Shown here: positions 8,967 through 17,512 of the stretch, in pieces
Layout of the letters: the number at the start of each line of letters is the position of its first letter
Numbering within the stretch: the stretch's first letter is position 1
Assembly (NCBI RefSeq): GCF_001708505.1
Contig: NZ_CP015992.1
Coordinates: 5,084,001 to 5,148,000, forward strand
Direction: 5' to 3'
DNA from: Pseudomonas sp. TCU-HL1
Lineage (GTDB): Bacteria > Pseudomonadota > Gammaproteobacteria > Pseudomonadales > Pseudomonadaceae
Length of the DNA: 64,000 nt
Translations under genes and position numbers: made by a program
Notes under the pieces: model-generated
Databases searched by the model: none
Told to the model about the DNA's origin: nothing
The model's input: the letters and a program-made list of their open reading frames with translations, nothing else

Positions 8967-9159
8967 GTAGGGTGCGCCATGCGCACCGCGGCGATGGTGG
9001 CGACTCCGAGCCTGTCTCCCGGTGCGCGCGGCGCACCCTACGGGACCGGCAGCATCCTGCTGGTTCGCTGACTCGAATCGTCACAGGCAGAGCCGGTGAT
9101 TCATGACCACGTCCGCAGGATGTGGTTTCCCACGCTCAAATGAATTCGCTCCCACAGGA
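8967..9159. repeat. Composite dispersed repeat, copy 1
   Basis: Most of the 544-base gap between DUF1513 and the chemoreceptor is repeat. A GTAGGGTGCGCC / GGCGCACCCTAC inverted pair (8967-9041) is followed after 31 bases by an 87-base tract (9073-9159) beginning TCGAATCGTCACAGGCAGAG and ending in a GAATTCGCTCCCACAGG arm. The same arrangement, also with 31-base spacing, is at 24141-24317. By eye about 11 of 87 positions differ. No gene was seen in 8857-9400; the chemoreceptor promoter should lie in 9160-9400. Confidence 0.85.
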
Positions 9160-9400
9160 CAAGCGCCAACAACAAGCTTTCCCGCTCCGACTACCGCGCA
9201 AAACCAAGGCCAGCACGAGCTTCCGGCCACTTGCGTACCCCCACGAAATCCCTCGTTCGCCCCTTCAGCGGCATCTCGCCGTGCCGACCAGGTGAATGCC
9301 TGCCCGACGTGCATCAACGCGCCCCGCCGGCCATCTCACAACTGCAACATTTATCTGGTAGAGAGCCGACATCCCTTTCCATTCCAAGAGGCGCAACACC

Positions 9401-11032
9401 ATGTCTCTGCAACGCTCCTTGCGTGGCCAGATCCTCACCCTGCTCGGCGGAAGCCTGGCCCTTCTACTGCTGATTGCCCTGGCCTGTATCCACTTCTTGT
9501 CCGGTGGCATCCAGTCCTACCGCTCTCTGGTCGACGGCACGCTTGAGGCATCAAGCCTTGTGGATGAGGCCAACCTCGAGTTCAAGGTGCAGGTTCAGGA
9601 ATGGAAGAACGTGCTCCTGCGCGGCAAGGCTCCGGAAAACCTGAACAAATACTGGAGCCAGTTCGAGGGCCAAGAAGCCAAGGTCCAGGCCGTGCTCGGC
9701 AAGCTGCTGGACAAGGCCACTGCACTGGATGACAGCACCCTGAAGGCCAAGGTGGAAACCCTGCGTAACGAGCACCGCAATCTCGGCATCGCCTACCGCA
9801 AGGGTCGCGACGCATTCGTCGCGGCGGGCGCCGATCCGGTCGCAGGGGATAACGCGGTCAAGGGCATCGACCGCGCCGCCAGCGAGCAGATGAGTGCCCT
9901 GGTCGCCGAACTCCACGCGCGTGGCAGCCAACAGTCCGAAGCCATCAGCGCCAGCGCCGACAGCACAGTGAACCTGGGCATCCTGGTCATGTTGCTGTCG
10001 AGCCTCGGCATCGGGCTGTTCAGCCTGTGGCTGATCAACCGCAACCTGATTGCTCCCATCAGCTCACTGATCGAGCACATCGCGCAACTCGCCCAAGGCA
10101 ATTTCGGCCAGCGCGTGGACGCCAGGCGCCAGGACGAACTCGGCCGCCTGGCCGTGGCCGCCAACACCCTGCGCGATTTCCTCGCCGATACCTTCAACCG
10201 CCTCAAGCAGAGTACCGCCCAGCTGGACAACGCCAGCGGCGAACTCAACGCCATCGCCAGCCTGATGGCCGAAGGCACCCGCGAACAGTTCTCCCGCACC
10301 GACCAGGTGGCCACCGCCATGCACGAGATGTCCGCCACCGCCCAGGAAGTCGCACGCCACGCCGCCGAAGCCGCTGGCGCTGCCGACCAAGCCGATCATT
10401 CGGCGCAGCAGGGCGGCGCCGTGATGCAGGCAACCATCCACAGCATCACCGGCATGCGCAGCGAGATCGCCAACACCGCAGAGGTGATCCGTCGCCTGGA
10501 AAGCGACAGCGGCCGCATCGGCAAGGTGCTCGAAGTGATCCGTGGCATTGCTGAGCAGACCAACCTGCTGGCCCTGAACGCCGCCATCGAAGCCGCCCGC
10601 GCCGGCGACCAGGGCCGCGGTTTTGCCGTCGTGGCCGATGAGGTGCGCACCCTGGCTCAGCGCACCGCCGAGTCCACCGCGGAGATCCACCAGATCATCG
10701 ACACCGTGCAGACCGGCGCGCTGAACGCCGTGCGCGCCATCGAGAGCGGCCAGAGCCGCAGTGAGGAAAGCGTGGCCCAGGTCACCGAGGCCGGCGCGAT
10801 GCTGCAACGCATCACCGACGCTGTGGAGGCCATTCGTGACATGAACCGGCAGATTGCCACGGCTGCGGAAGAACAGACGTCCGTGGCCGAGGACATCTCG
10901 CGCAACCTCACCGAGATCACCGCCATCGCCACCACCAACGAAGGCAATGTGCAACGCACCCAGGGCGCCAGCCACCACCTGCACGGCCTTTCCAGCGACC
11001 TCAACCAACTGACGGCGCGCCTCCACGACTGA
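9401..11032 (+). CDS. Methyl-accepting chemotaxis protein
   Basis: A 543-residue transmembrane chemoreceptor. The first membrane helix is at about residues 10-33. A periplasmic helical-bundle sensor follows (about 34-188, a four-helix type by its long amphipathic helices), then a second membrane helix (about 190-212) and a HAMP linker (NRNLIAPISSLIEHIAQLAQ). The cytoplasmic signalling hairpin carries the invariant GIAEQTNLLALNAAIEAARA and GRGFAVVADEVRTLAQRT. No C-terminal CheR/CheB pentapeptide is present. The ligand is unknown. No chemotaxis genes adjoin; it stands alone between repeat-rich DNA and the efflux genes, and a GC hairpin follows its stop. Confidence 0.92.
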   Translation: MSLQRSLRGQILTLLGGSLALLLLIALACIHFLSGGIQSYRSLVDGTLEASSLVDEANLEFKVQVQEWKNVLLRGKAPENLNKYWSQFEGQEAKVQAVLGKLLDKATALDDSTLKAKVETLRNEHRNLGIAYRKGRDAFVAAGADPVAGDNAVKGIDRAASEQMSALVAELHARGSQQSEAISASADSTVNLGILVMLLSSLGIGLFSLWLINRNLIAPISSLIEHIAQLAQGNFGQRVDARRQDELGRLAVAANTLRDFLADTFNRLKQSTAQLDNASGELNAIASLMAEGTREQFSRTDQVATAMHEMSATAQEVARHAAEAAGAADQADHSAQQGGAVMQATIHSITGMRSEIANTAEVIRRLESDSGRIGKVLEVIRGIAEQTNLLALNAAIEAARAGDQGRGFAVVADEVRTLAQRTAESTAEIHQIIDTVQTGALNAVRAIESGQSRSEESVAQVTEAGAMLQRITDAVEAIRDMNRQIATAAEEQTSVAEDISRNLTEITAIATTNEGNVQRTQGASHHLHGLSSDLNQLTARLHD

Positions 11033-11037
11033 CTGGC

Positions 11038-11061
11038 TGACGGCACAGGGACGTGCCGTCA
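11038..11061 (+). terminator. Hairpin after the chemoreceptor
   Basis: Perfect 9-bp arms TGACGGCAC / GTGCCGTCA with a 6-base loop start 6 bases after the stop. There is no T-run, so it may be a weak terminator or an mRNA 3'-end hairpin. Confidence 0.5.
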
Positions 11062-11274
11062 CCCCTGGTCCGCTAATCAGAAAAGGCCAGGCTCCCGCAA
11101 GGGGAAATGGCGCAAAATCTCGCGATCTCCGTCGATCCGCAACGCCAGATTTCGACTACTTCCCTGAAAGCAACGTTCTGCAATTTCTTGTCTTTGACTT
11201 GGTCTAAATCTGGCACTAAGGTGCTTGACTCGCCTATTCCCAGGCCTCTTTTTTCCCAGCCAAGGAACCGGAAT

Positions 11275-12429
11275 ATGTTGCTCCGCCGCATGCTCATCAT
11301 GCTGGGCATGGTTACCCTCGTGGTGCTCGCCCTTGCCGCCTATAAAGGCTTCTCGATCTATCAGCAGGTCCAGCAGTTCTCTGCGCCCCAGCCGCCCATC
11401 AGCGTCTCCGCCGAAAAGGCCGTCGAGCAGCCCTGGCAAAGGCGCCTGCCCGCCATCGGCTCGCTGAAAGCCTTCCAGGGGGTCGACCTGACCGTTGAAG
11501 CCAGCGGCACCGTTCAGGACGTGCTCTTCCTCTCCGGCGAGAAAATCAAGCTGGGCCAGCCGCTGATCCAGATGGACAGCGATGTCGAGCGCGCCAGCCT
11601 GGCCACCGCCGAGGCCGAGCTGTCGCTGGCACAGGTGGAGTTCCAGCGCGGACGCAGCCTAGTCAGCCGGCAGAACATCTCCAAGAGCGAGTTCGACCGC
11701 CTGTCTTCGGAGCTCCAGGCCGCCTCTGGCAAGGTCGCGCAGCTCAAGGCACTGCTGGCCAAGAAGCGCATCATCGCGCCCTTCTCCGGCACCATCGGCA
11801 TCCGCCAGGTAGACGTGGGCGACTTCCTCTCCTCCGGCACCACCATCGCCACCCTGCAGGACCTGAACACGCTGTTCGTGGACTTCTTCCTGCCGGAACA
11901 GTCCGCCCCGCTGCTGGCCGTGGGCCAGAAGGTACGCATCAGTGTCGCGGCGTATCCGGGCGAGTATTTCGAAGGCGACGTGGCTGCACTCAACCCCAAG
12001 GTCGAGGAAAGCACCCGCAACCTGCAGGTCCGCGCAGTTCTGCAGAACCCCGAGGGCAAGCTGCTGCCGGGCATGTTCGCCAACCTGGAAGTGCTGCTGC
12101 CCGGCGAGCAGGAACGCATCGTAGTCCCGGAGACCGCCATCACCTACACCCTCTATGGCAACTCGGTGTACGTGATCAGCGAGAAGCAGAATGCCGAAGG
12201 CCAGATCGACAAAGGCCAGGACGGCCAGCCTCAGCTGGTGGTGGAGCGCCGCTTCGTCGAAACCGGCGAGCGCCGTGACGGCAAGGTCGTGGTGCTGAAG
12301 GGCCTGGAAGTCGGCGAGCAAGTGGTGACGTCCGGCCAGCTCAAGCTGGATAACGGTTCCCACGTTGCCATCGTGCCCGACCAGCCCCAGGCCACCAAAC
12401 CGGATAACCAAGCCCGCGCCCAGCAATAA
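11275..12429 (+). CDS. mexV: RND efflux periplasmic adaptor (MexV-like)
   Basis: A 384-residue membrane-fusion protein. The start at 11275 follows AAGGA by 8 bases and gives an N-terminal anchor (MLIMLGMVTLVVLALAAYKG). Typical adaptor blocks follow: a lipoyl half (GSLKAFQGVDLTVEASGTVQ), an alpha-helical hairpin rich in Ala/Glu (about 110-165), the second lipoyl half with KKRIIAPFSGTIGIRQVDVG, and a beta-barrel (ISVAAYPGEYFEGDVAALNP). It bridges the inner-membrane pump and an outer-membrane channel. The pump gene follows after 23 bp and no outer-membrane factor gene is present, as in MexVW, which uses OprM. The symbol rests on that gene order and the surrounding synteny with the PAO1 mexVW region as I recall it. 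Confidence 0.8.
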   Translation: MLLRRMLIMLGMVTLVVLALAAYKGFSIYQQVQQFSAPQPPISVSAEKAVEQPWQRRLPAIGSLKAFQGVDLTVEASGTVQDVLFLSGEKIKLGQPLIQMDSDVERASLATAEAELSLAQVEFQRGRSLVSRQNISKSEFDRLSSELQAASGKVAQLKALLAKKRIIAPFSGTIGIRQVDVGDFLSSGTTIATLQDLNTLFVDFFLPEQSAPLLAVGQKVRISVAAYPGEYFEGDVAALNPKVEESTRNLQVRAVLQNPEGKLLPGMFANLEVLLPGEQERIVVPETAITYTLYGNSVYVISEKQNAEGQIDKGQDGQPQLVVERRFVETGERRDGKVVVLKGLEVGEQVVTSGQLKLDNGSHVAIVPDQPQATKPDNQARAQQ

Positions 12430-12452
12430 GCGCTCGCGCGAAGGAACGGAAC

Positions 12453-15400
12453 ATGGCTTTCACAGATCCTTTCATCCGTCGCCCGGTACTGGCGACCGTG
12501 GTCAGCCTGCTGATCGTGCTGCTGGGCTTCCAGGCCTTCAGCAAGCTGGTGATCCGCCAGTACCCGCAGATGGAAAACGCCCTGATCACGGTGACCACCG
12601 CCTACCCGGGCGCCAACGCCGAGACCATCCAGGGTTACATCACCCAGCCGCTGCAGCAGAGCCTGGCCAGTGCCGAAGGCATCGACTACATGACGTCGTC
12701 GAGCCAGCAGAACATGTCGGTCATCCAGATTTACGCGCGCATTGGCGCCAACTCCGACCGCCTCTTCACCGAGCTGCTGGCCAAGGCCAACGAGGTGAAG
12801 AACCAGCTACCGCAGGACGCCGAAGACCCGGTGCTGTCCAAGGAAGCGGCTGACGCCTCGGCGCTGATGTACATCAGCTTCTACAGCGACGAGTTGTCCA
12901 ACCCGCAGATCACCGACTATCTGTCGCGCGTGATCCAGCCCAAGCTGGCCACCCTGCCAGGCATGGCCGAGGCGGAAATCCTCGGCAACCAGGTCTTCGC
13001 CATGCGTCTGTGGCTGGACCCGATGCGCATGGCCGCCTATGGCGTCACCGCCAACGACGTCAACGATGCCGTGCGCAAGTACAACTTCCTCTCCGCCGCC
13101 GGCGAGGTGAAGGGCCAGTACGTGGTGACCAGCATCAACGCCACCACCGACCTCAAGTCGCCCGAAGCCTTCGGCGCCATTCCGGTTAGGACGGTCGGCG
13201 ACAGCCGGATTCTGGTGCGTGATATCGCGCGGGTGGAAATGGGCGCGGAGAACTACGACTCCATCAGCTCGTTCGACGGCATTCCCTCGGTCTACATCGG
13301 CATCAAGGGCACACCCAGCGCCAACCCGCTGGACGTGATCAAGCACGTGCGCGCCATCATGCCGGAGCTGGAATCCCAGCTACCGCCGAACCTGAAGGTC
13401 TCCATCGCCTACGACGCCACGCGGTTCATCCAGGCCTCCATCGACGAGGTGGTGAAGACCCTGGTCGAGGCGGTGCTGATCGTGATCGTGGTCGTCTTCC
13501 TGTTCCTCGGCGCCTTCCGCTCGGTGCTCATCCCGGTGATCACCATCCCGCTGTCGATGATCGGCGTGCTGTTCTTCATGCAGCTGATGGGCTACTCCAT
13601 CAACCTGCTGACGCTGTTGGCCATGGTGCTCGCCATCGGCCTGGTGGTGGACGACGCCATCGTCGTTGTCGAGAACATCCACCGTCACATCGAGGAGGGC
13701 AAGACCCCCTTCGACGCGGCAATCGAGGGAGCCCGAGAAATCGCCGTGCCGGTGATCTCCATGACCATCACCCTGGCGGCGGTCTACGCCCCCATCGGCT
13801 TCCTCGAAGGTCTGACGGGTGCGCTGTTCCGCGAGTTTGCCCTAACCCTGGCCGGTGCGGTGATCATCTCCGGCATCGTCGCGCTGACCCTGTCGCCGAT
13901 GATGTGCTCCAAGCTGCTGCGCCACGAAGAGAACCCGTCGGGCCTGGCACACCGCCTGGACATGATCTTCGACCGCCTCAAGCAGCGTTATCAGCGCGCC
14001 CTGCACGGCACCCTGAACACCCGCCCGGTGGTGGTCGTGTTCGCGATCATCGTGCTCTGCCTGATCCCGGTGCTGCTGAAGTTCACCAAGAGCGAGCTGG
14101 CCCCGGACGAAGACCAGGGCATCGTCTTCATCATGGCCAAGGCGCCACAGCCCACCAACTTGGACTACCTGAACACCTACACCGAAGAGTTCGTGAAAAT
14201 CTTCAAGGCGTTCCCCGAGTATTACTCGTCGTTCCAGATCAACGGCTTCGATGGCGTGCAGTCCGGTATCGGCGGCTTTCTGCTGACGCCCTGGGACGAA
14301 CGCGAGCGCACCCAGATGGAGCTGCTGCACGAGGTCCAGGCCAAGCTCAACCAGATTCCGGGATTGCAAATCTTCGGCTTCAACCTGCCGTCGCTGCCGG
14401 GTACGGGTGAAGGCCTGCCCTTCCAGTTCGTGCTCAACACACCCAACGACTACGAGTCGCTGCTACAGGTGACCGAACGCATCAAGGCGCGTGCCTTGGA
14501 GTCGGGCAAGTTCGCCTTCCTCAACGTCGACCTGGCGTTTGACAAGCCGGAAGTGGTGGTAGAGATCGACCGCGAGAAAGCGGCCCAGATGGGTGTGTCC
14601 ATGGAAGACCTCGGCTCGACCCTGGCCATCCTGCTCGGCGAAGGCGAGATCAACCGCTTCACCATCGACGGCCGCAGCTACAAGGTGATCGCCCAGGTGG
14701 AACGCCCCTACCGGGACAACCCGGGCTGGCTGAGCAACTACTACGTGAAGAGCGAAAGCGGTGACATGGTGCCCCTGTCGACGCTGATCAGCGTGCATGA
14801 CAGCGCCCGGCCGACCCGCCTGAAGCAGTTCCAGCAGCTGAACTCGGCGATCATCGAGGGCTTCCCGCTGGTGAGCATGGGCGAGGCCATCGACACCGTG
14901 ACCCAGATCGCTCGCGAAGAGGCGCCGCGCGGATACGGCTTCGACTTCGCTGGCGCCTCGCGCCAGTATGTGCAGGAAGGCAGCGCGCTCTACGTGACCT
15001 TCGCCCTGGCGCTGGCGATCATCTTCCTGGTGCTGGCGGCGCAGTTCGAGAGCTTCCGCGACCCGCTGGTGATCCTGGTGACGGTGCCTCTGTCCATCTG
15101 CGGTGCGTTGATCCCGCTGTTCCTCGGCTGGTCGAGCATGAACATCTACACCCAGGTGGGCCTGGTGACGCTGATCGGCCTGATCAGCAAGCACGGCATC
15201 CTGATCGTGGAGTTCGCCAACCAGTTGCGTCGGGAGAAAGGCCTGAACGCCCGCGAAGCCGTGGAGGAAGCCGCGGCCATCCGTCTGCGCCCGGTACTGA
15301 TGACCACTGCGGCGATGGTGTTCGGCATGGTGCCGCTGATCTTCGCCACCGGCGCCGGCGCGGTCAGCCGCTTCGACATCGGCCTGGTGATTGCCACCGG

Positions 15401-15506
15401 CATGTCCATCGGCACGCTCTTCACCCTCTTCGTCCTGCCTTGCGTCTACACGCTGCTGGCGAAGCAGGAGTTGCAGACGAACGAACAGGTGGCGACCAGT
15501 CACTGA
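12453..15506 (+). CDS. mexW: RND multidrug efflux transporter (MexW-like)
   Basis: A 1017-residue inner-membrane RND pump with the standard layout: one N-terminal helix, a large periplasmic loop, a membrane block at about 330-550, a second periplasmic loop and a final helix block. The proton-relay pair is visible as Asp400-Asp401 in GLVVDDAIVVVENIHRHIEEGK. The N-terminus FTDPFIRRPVLATVVSLLIV and the block VGLVTLIGLISKHGILIVEFANQLR are family hallmarks. It should export hydrophobic and amphiphilic drugs with the adaptor encoded just upstream. Its terminator region seems to be interrupted by a small transposon-like element (15540-15794). Confidence 0.88.
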   Translation: MAFTDPFIRRPVLATVVSLLIVLLGFQAFSKLVIRQYPQMENALITVTTAYPGANAETIQGYITQPLQQSLASAEGIDYMTSSSQQNMSVIQIYARIGANSDRLFTELLAKANEVKNQLPQDAEDPVLSKEAADASALMYISFYSDELSNPQITDYLSRVIQPKLATLPGMAEAEILGNQVFAMRLWLDPMRMAAYGVTANDVNDAVRKYNFLSAAGEVKGQYVVTSINATTDLKSPEAFGAIPVRTVGDSRILVRDIARVEMGAENYDSISSFDGIPSVYIGIKGTPSANPLDVIKHVRAIMPELESQLPPNLKVSIAYDATRFIQASIDEVVKTLVEAVLIVIVVVFLFLGAFRSVLIPVITIPLSMIGVLFFMQLMGYSINLLTLLAMVLAIGLVVDDAIVVVENIHRHIEEGKTPFDAAIEGAREIAVPVISMTITLAAVYAPIGFLEGLTGALFREFALTLAGAVIISGIVALTLSPMMCSKLLRHEENPSGLAHRLDMIFDRLKQRYQRALHGTLNTRPVVVVFAIIVLCLIPVLLKFTKSELAPDEDQGIVFIMAKAPQPTNLDYLNTYTEEFVKIFKAFPEYYSSFQINGFDGVQSGIGGFLLTPWDERERTQMELLHEVQAKLNQIPGLQIFGFNLPSLPGTGEGLPFQFVLNTPNDYESLLQVTERIKARALESGKFAFLNVDLAFDKPEVVVEIDREKAAQMGVSMEDLGSTLAILLGEGEINRFTIDGRSYKVIAQVERPYRDNPGWLSNYYVKSESGDMVPLSTLISVHDSARPTRLKQFQQLNSAIIEGFPLVSMGEAIDTVTQIAREEAPRGYGFDFAGASRQYVQEGSALYVTFALALAIIFLVLAAQFESFRDPLVILVTVPLSICGALIPLFLGWSSMNIYTQVGLVTLIGLISKHGILIVEFANQLRREKGLNAREAVEEAAAIRLRPVLMTTAAMVFGMVPLIFATGAGAVSRFDIGLVIATGMSIGTLFTLFVLPCVYTLLAKQELQTNEQVATSH

Positions 15507-15631
15507 GCGTTGTTGTGACGAGAAAAGCCCCGACCCGGTCGTAATGCTGTTCACTTAAGTGGTGGCGGTAGCGCATATGAGGAGAGGCGTGACCGGCCTT
15601 CGGAGTAGTCTGCCACCAAGCTGAAGGCCCC

Positions 15632-15688
15632 GTAGGAGCGAGCTCTGCTCGCGAAGGCGGCGGGTTCGCGAGCAGAGCTCGCTCCTAC
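15632..15688. repeat. REP hairpin (GTAGGAGCGAGCTCTGCTCG family)
   Basis: Perfect 24-bp arms starting GTAGGAGCGAGCTCTGCTCG, separated by 9 bases. The same arms recur at 53640-53691 (4-base loop), and a solo arm is at 48783-48806. Confidence 0.88.
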
Positions 15689-15732
15689 GAGGGTTAGATG
15701 CCTCGGACAAACAGCTTTTGATGATGCAAAAC

Positions 15733-15776
15733 CAAAAACGCCGCCCTCCTGCTGAAGGAAAGGCGGCGTTTTTTCT
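15733..15776. terminator. Rho-independent terminator inside the element
   Basis: AACGCCGCC and GGCGGCGTT form a 9-bp stem followed by TTTTTCTT. On the + strand it would stop transcription leaving mexW, so the element supplies a terminator of its own. Confidence 0.8.
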
Positions 15777-15827
15777 TATGTGAACAGCATTACGCGCTCG
15801 CGGGGTTTTCCGTGAATCCGACTGTTG

Positions 15828-16049
15828 CTACTGGGCGCGCAGTCCCTGGGACAGTCCGAACATGAACAGCAGCAGGTTCTGGTCCGGCTGCGCCTGCGCT
15901 TTCAACCGGGCATTAGGAGGAAGTGGGCAGTATCCGAGGCCGTTGACGCTGACCACAGAGGGCGAGGGTTCTTGCCAGGCAGCCGCCGCCAGGGAGGCCA
16001 CTCCCAAGGCACCGACGAGGAACAGAGCTCGCGTGGTTTCTAACTTCAT
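15828..16049 (-). CDS. Small secreted protein, last gene of the colRS operon
   Basis: A 73-residue protein with an N-terminal signal peptide (ALFLVGALGVASLAAAAW; cleavage near residues 22-25). The mature part is short and Pro/Gln-rich with a single cysteine (GLGYCPLPPNARLKAQ). Its ATG overlaps the inaA stop (ATGA), and GAGG lies 8 bases upstream, so it is translationally coupled. No known domain was recognised. The location in a ColRS-led operon with lipid-A/envelope kinase-like genes suggests a periplasmic envelope-stress role, which is inference only. Confidence 0.7.
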   Translation of the reverse strand: MKLETTRALFLVGALGVASLAAAAWQEPSPSVVSVNGLGYCPLPPNARLKAQAQPDQNLLLFMFGLSQGLRAQ

Positions 16050-16747
16050 GATCGCAACCTCTTGATAGCGCTGCCAAACGCTGCTTCATAACCGTAGATC
16101 AGCATCTGCCAACCCGCCTCGTCCAGCGACGAATGGCGCCTAAACTGCCACAGGTCGCGCAGGGCTGCCCGTTTACTCGACCACCGGCGCCGGGCTTTTT
16201 CCAGGTCCAGCAGGGCCACTTCGGGCAAGCCGCCCGCCCCCATCGGCCGCACGAAAACATGCTTGGAATAGAGGCAACCATGCTGCCAGCCGCCTTGGTG
16301 CAGGCGGCACAGCATAGCGGCCAATTGTTGCAGTACGAGGTGCCGGTCCCCCTCGCCCGCCTGGGCTGCGTACCAGCGATCGAACTCGATGAAACCCTCC
16401 AGGACCTCGGTCACCAACAGCCCCTGCCAGCCACCCTGCGGGGAATGGCGAACAGCACCGAAGACCAGGTGAGGCACCCTGACCCCCAGCCGCTCAGCGG
16501 CCAGCAGGGCCTCCCGCTCGCGCTGCACGGTCGGGCGACCGAAGGGGTGACGCAGGCTGCGGTACAGGTGCCCGACCTGGCGTTTCACGTAGAGCACGCG
16601 ACCGTTCGTCAGGCAAACCCGCTGCACGCCGCTCACACCGCCACGACGCTGGTTGGGTGCTTCCACCCATTCGCCGCCCAGGGCCCAGAAACGCTGGAAC
16701 TGTTCATGCTCCTGAGACCGCAGGGCGCCTGCGTACTCAGCGGCCAT
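16046..16747 (-). CDS. inaA: InaA/WarB-type lipopolysaccharide kinase-like protein
   Basis: A 233-residue protein of the InaA/Kdo-kinase-like (protein-kinase fold) family. Visible motifs are RVLYVKRQVGHLYRSLRHP (the ATP-lysine region), LHQGGWQHGCLYSKHVFV (catalytic loop, with HGCLYSKH replacing the classic HGDLxxxN) and VALLDLEKARRR (the DFG-like segment). It likely phosphorylates an LPS core sugar or a related envelope substrate. I chose the start at 16747 with AAGGTA 7 bases upstream; it overlaps the methyltransferase gene by 11 bp. In P. putida the equivalent gene downstream of colRS has been called warB/inaA, as I recall. Confidence 0.82.
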   Translation of the reverse strand: MAAEYAGALRSQEHEQFQRFWALGGEWVEAPNQRRGGVSGVQRVCLTNGRVLYVKRQVGHLYRSLRHPFGRPTVQREREALLAAERLGVRVPHLVFGAVRHSPQGGWQGLLVTEVLEGFIEFDRWYAAQAGEGDRHLVLQQLAAMLCRLHQGGWQHGCLYSKHVFVRPMGAGGLPEVALLDLEKARRRWSSKRAALRDLWQFRRHSSLDEAGWQMLIYGYEAAFGSAIKRLRS

Positions 16748-17432
16748 GGCCCGGTACCTTGCGCAGCACATAGATCCGCCACATTGCATAGAAGGGCAGG
16801 AAATCCAGGTGCTCCTGGATCTCGAATCCAGCCTCGCGAAACTCCGCCTCGGCGGTGGCCGCCGGGATTACATGGCGATTCTGGTAGCCCTGCGCGGCCC
16901 GCCGGGCCTGGCGCCGGCTTTCCAGGCGACGACGACGCCAGGCCTTGTAGTTGCCGTCCACCCAGAGCGACAGGATCAGGCTGTCACGGGTAACCCGGCG
17001 GCATTCACGCAGCAGGGTCATGCGGTGGGCCGGATCGCCGATGTGGTGCATCAGGCGCATGCAGAAGATGCTGTCCACGGCGTTCTCGGGCAGTTGGATG
17101 GAGAACGCCGAGGTTTGCAGCAAGCGGACGCGCCGGACCACTTCAGGTGGCTGGAACTCACTGGCCACCCGAAGCATCTGCTCGGAGTTGTCGGCACCGA
17201 TGATCACCCGGTTCGGCTTCTCCGCCAGAAGCGGCCAGAAGCGGCCAGCACCGCAGGGCAGGTCGAGTACCAGGCCGGGCTCGTCGGCCAGGGCCAGGGC
17301 CCGACGCGCCAACTGCAGGTCCCGCCAGTTCGACAGCCGCCGCGCGAGTCCCGCCTGGTGCTTGCGAAAGTAGGCTTCAGCGTGATCGCGGTCGTACTTG
17401 TCGGAGAATTCGAGGTTGATCGGGCGGGTCAT
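16737..17432 (-). CDS. SAM-dependent methyltransferase of the colRS operon
   Basis: A 231-residue class I methyltransferase. The SAM-binding motif I is LVLDLPCGAGRFWPLL (about 60-75), followed by IIGADNSEQML and the late motif DSIFCMRLMHHIGDPAHR. A basic stretch (WRRRRLESRRQARRAAQ) sits near residues 165-185. GGAGGT lies 5 bases before the start. It overlaps the inaA-like kinase gene, and the pair corresponds to the warA-warB genes that follow colRS in other pseudomonads, implying modification of an envelope component. The substrate is unknown. Confidence 0.8.
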   Translation of the reverse strand: MTRPINLEFSDKYDRDHAEAYFRKHQAGLARRLSNWRDLQLARRALALADEPGLVLDLPCGAGRFWPLLAEKPNRVIIGADNSEQMLRVASEFQPPEVVRRVRLLQTSAFSIQLPENAVDSIFCMRLMHHIGDPAHRMTLLRECRRVTRDSLILSLWVDGNYKAWRRRRLESRRQARRAAQGYQNRHVIPAATAEAEFREAGFEIQEHLDFLPFYAMWRIYVLRKVPGHGR

Positions 17433-17512
17433 GGACCACCTCCGCATGGATGATGGCCCCTAAACTAATCCCCGGCTGGTCAAGGACTGGTCAAACGCAG
17501 GTGAAAAAAGCG

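Larger units (their letters stand above)
15540..15794. mobile_element. 255-bp MITE-like element with 20-bp terminal inverted repeats
   Basis: The left end CGTAATGCTGTTCACTTAAG (15540-15559) is matched, inverted and with one mismatch, by CTTATGTGAACAGCATTACG (15775-15794). Inside there is no gene, only a 29-base tract shared with 58900-58928, a perfect REP hairpin (15632-15688) and a terminator (15733-15776). No target duplication could be recognised. The ends look like those of an insertion sequence, so this may be a non-autonomous derivative. The family is not identified. Confidence 0.7.

Noticed and set aside
11211..11224. TGGCAC...GTGC resembling a sigma-54 promoter before the efflux adaptor gene
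   Set aside because: The GG-to-GC spacing is 9 instead of the required 10 bases.
15535..15800. Target-site duplication around the 255-bp element
   Set aside because: Bases directly outside the 20-bp ends (GGT on the left, CGC on the right) do not match; no duplication can be claimed.
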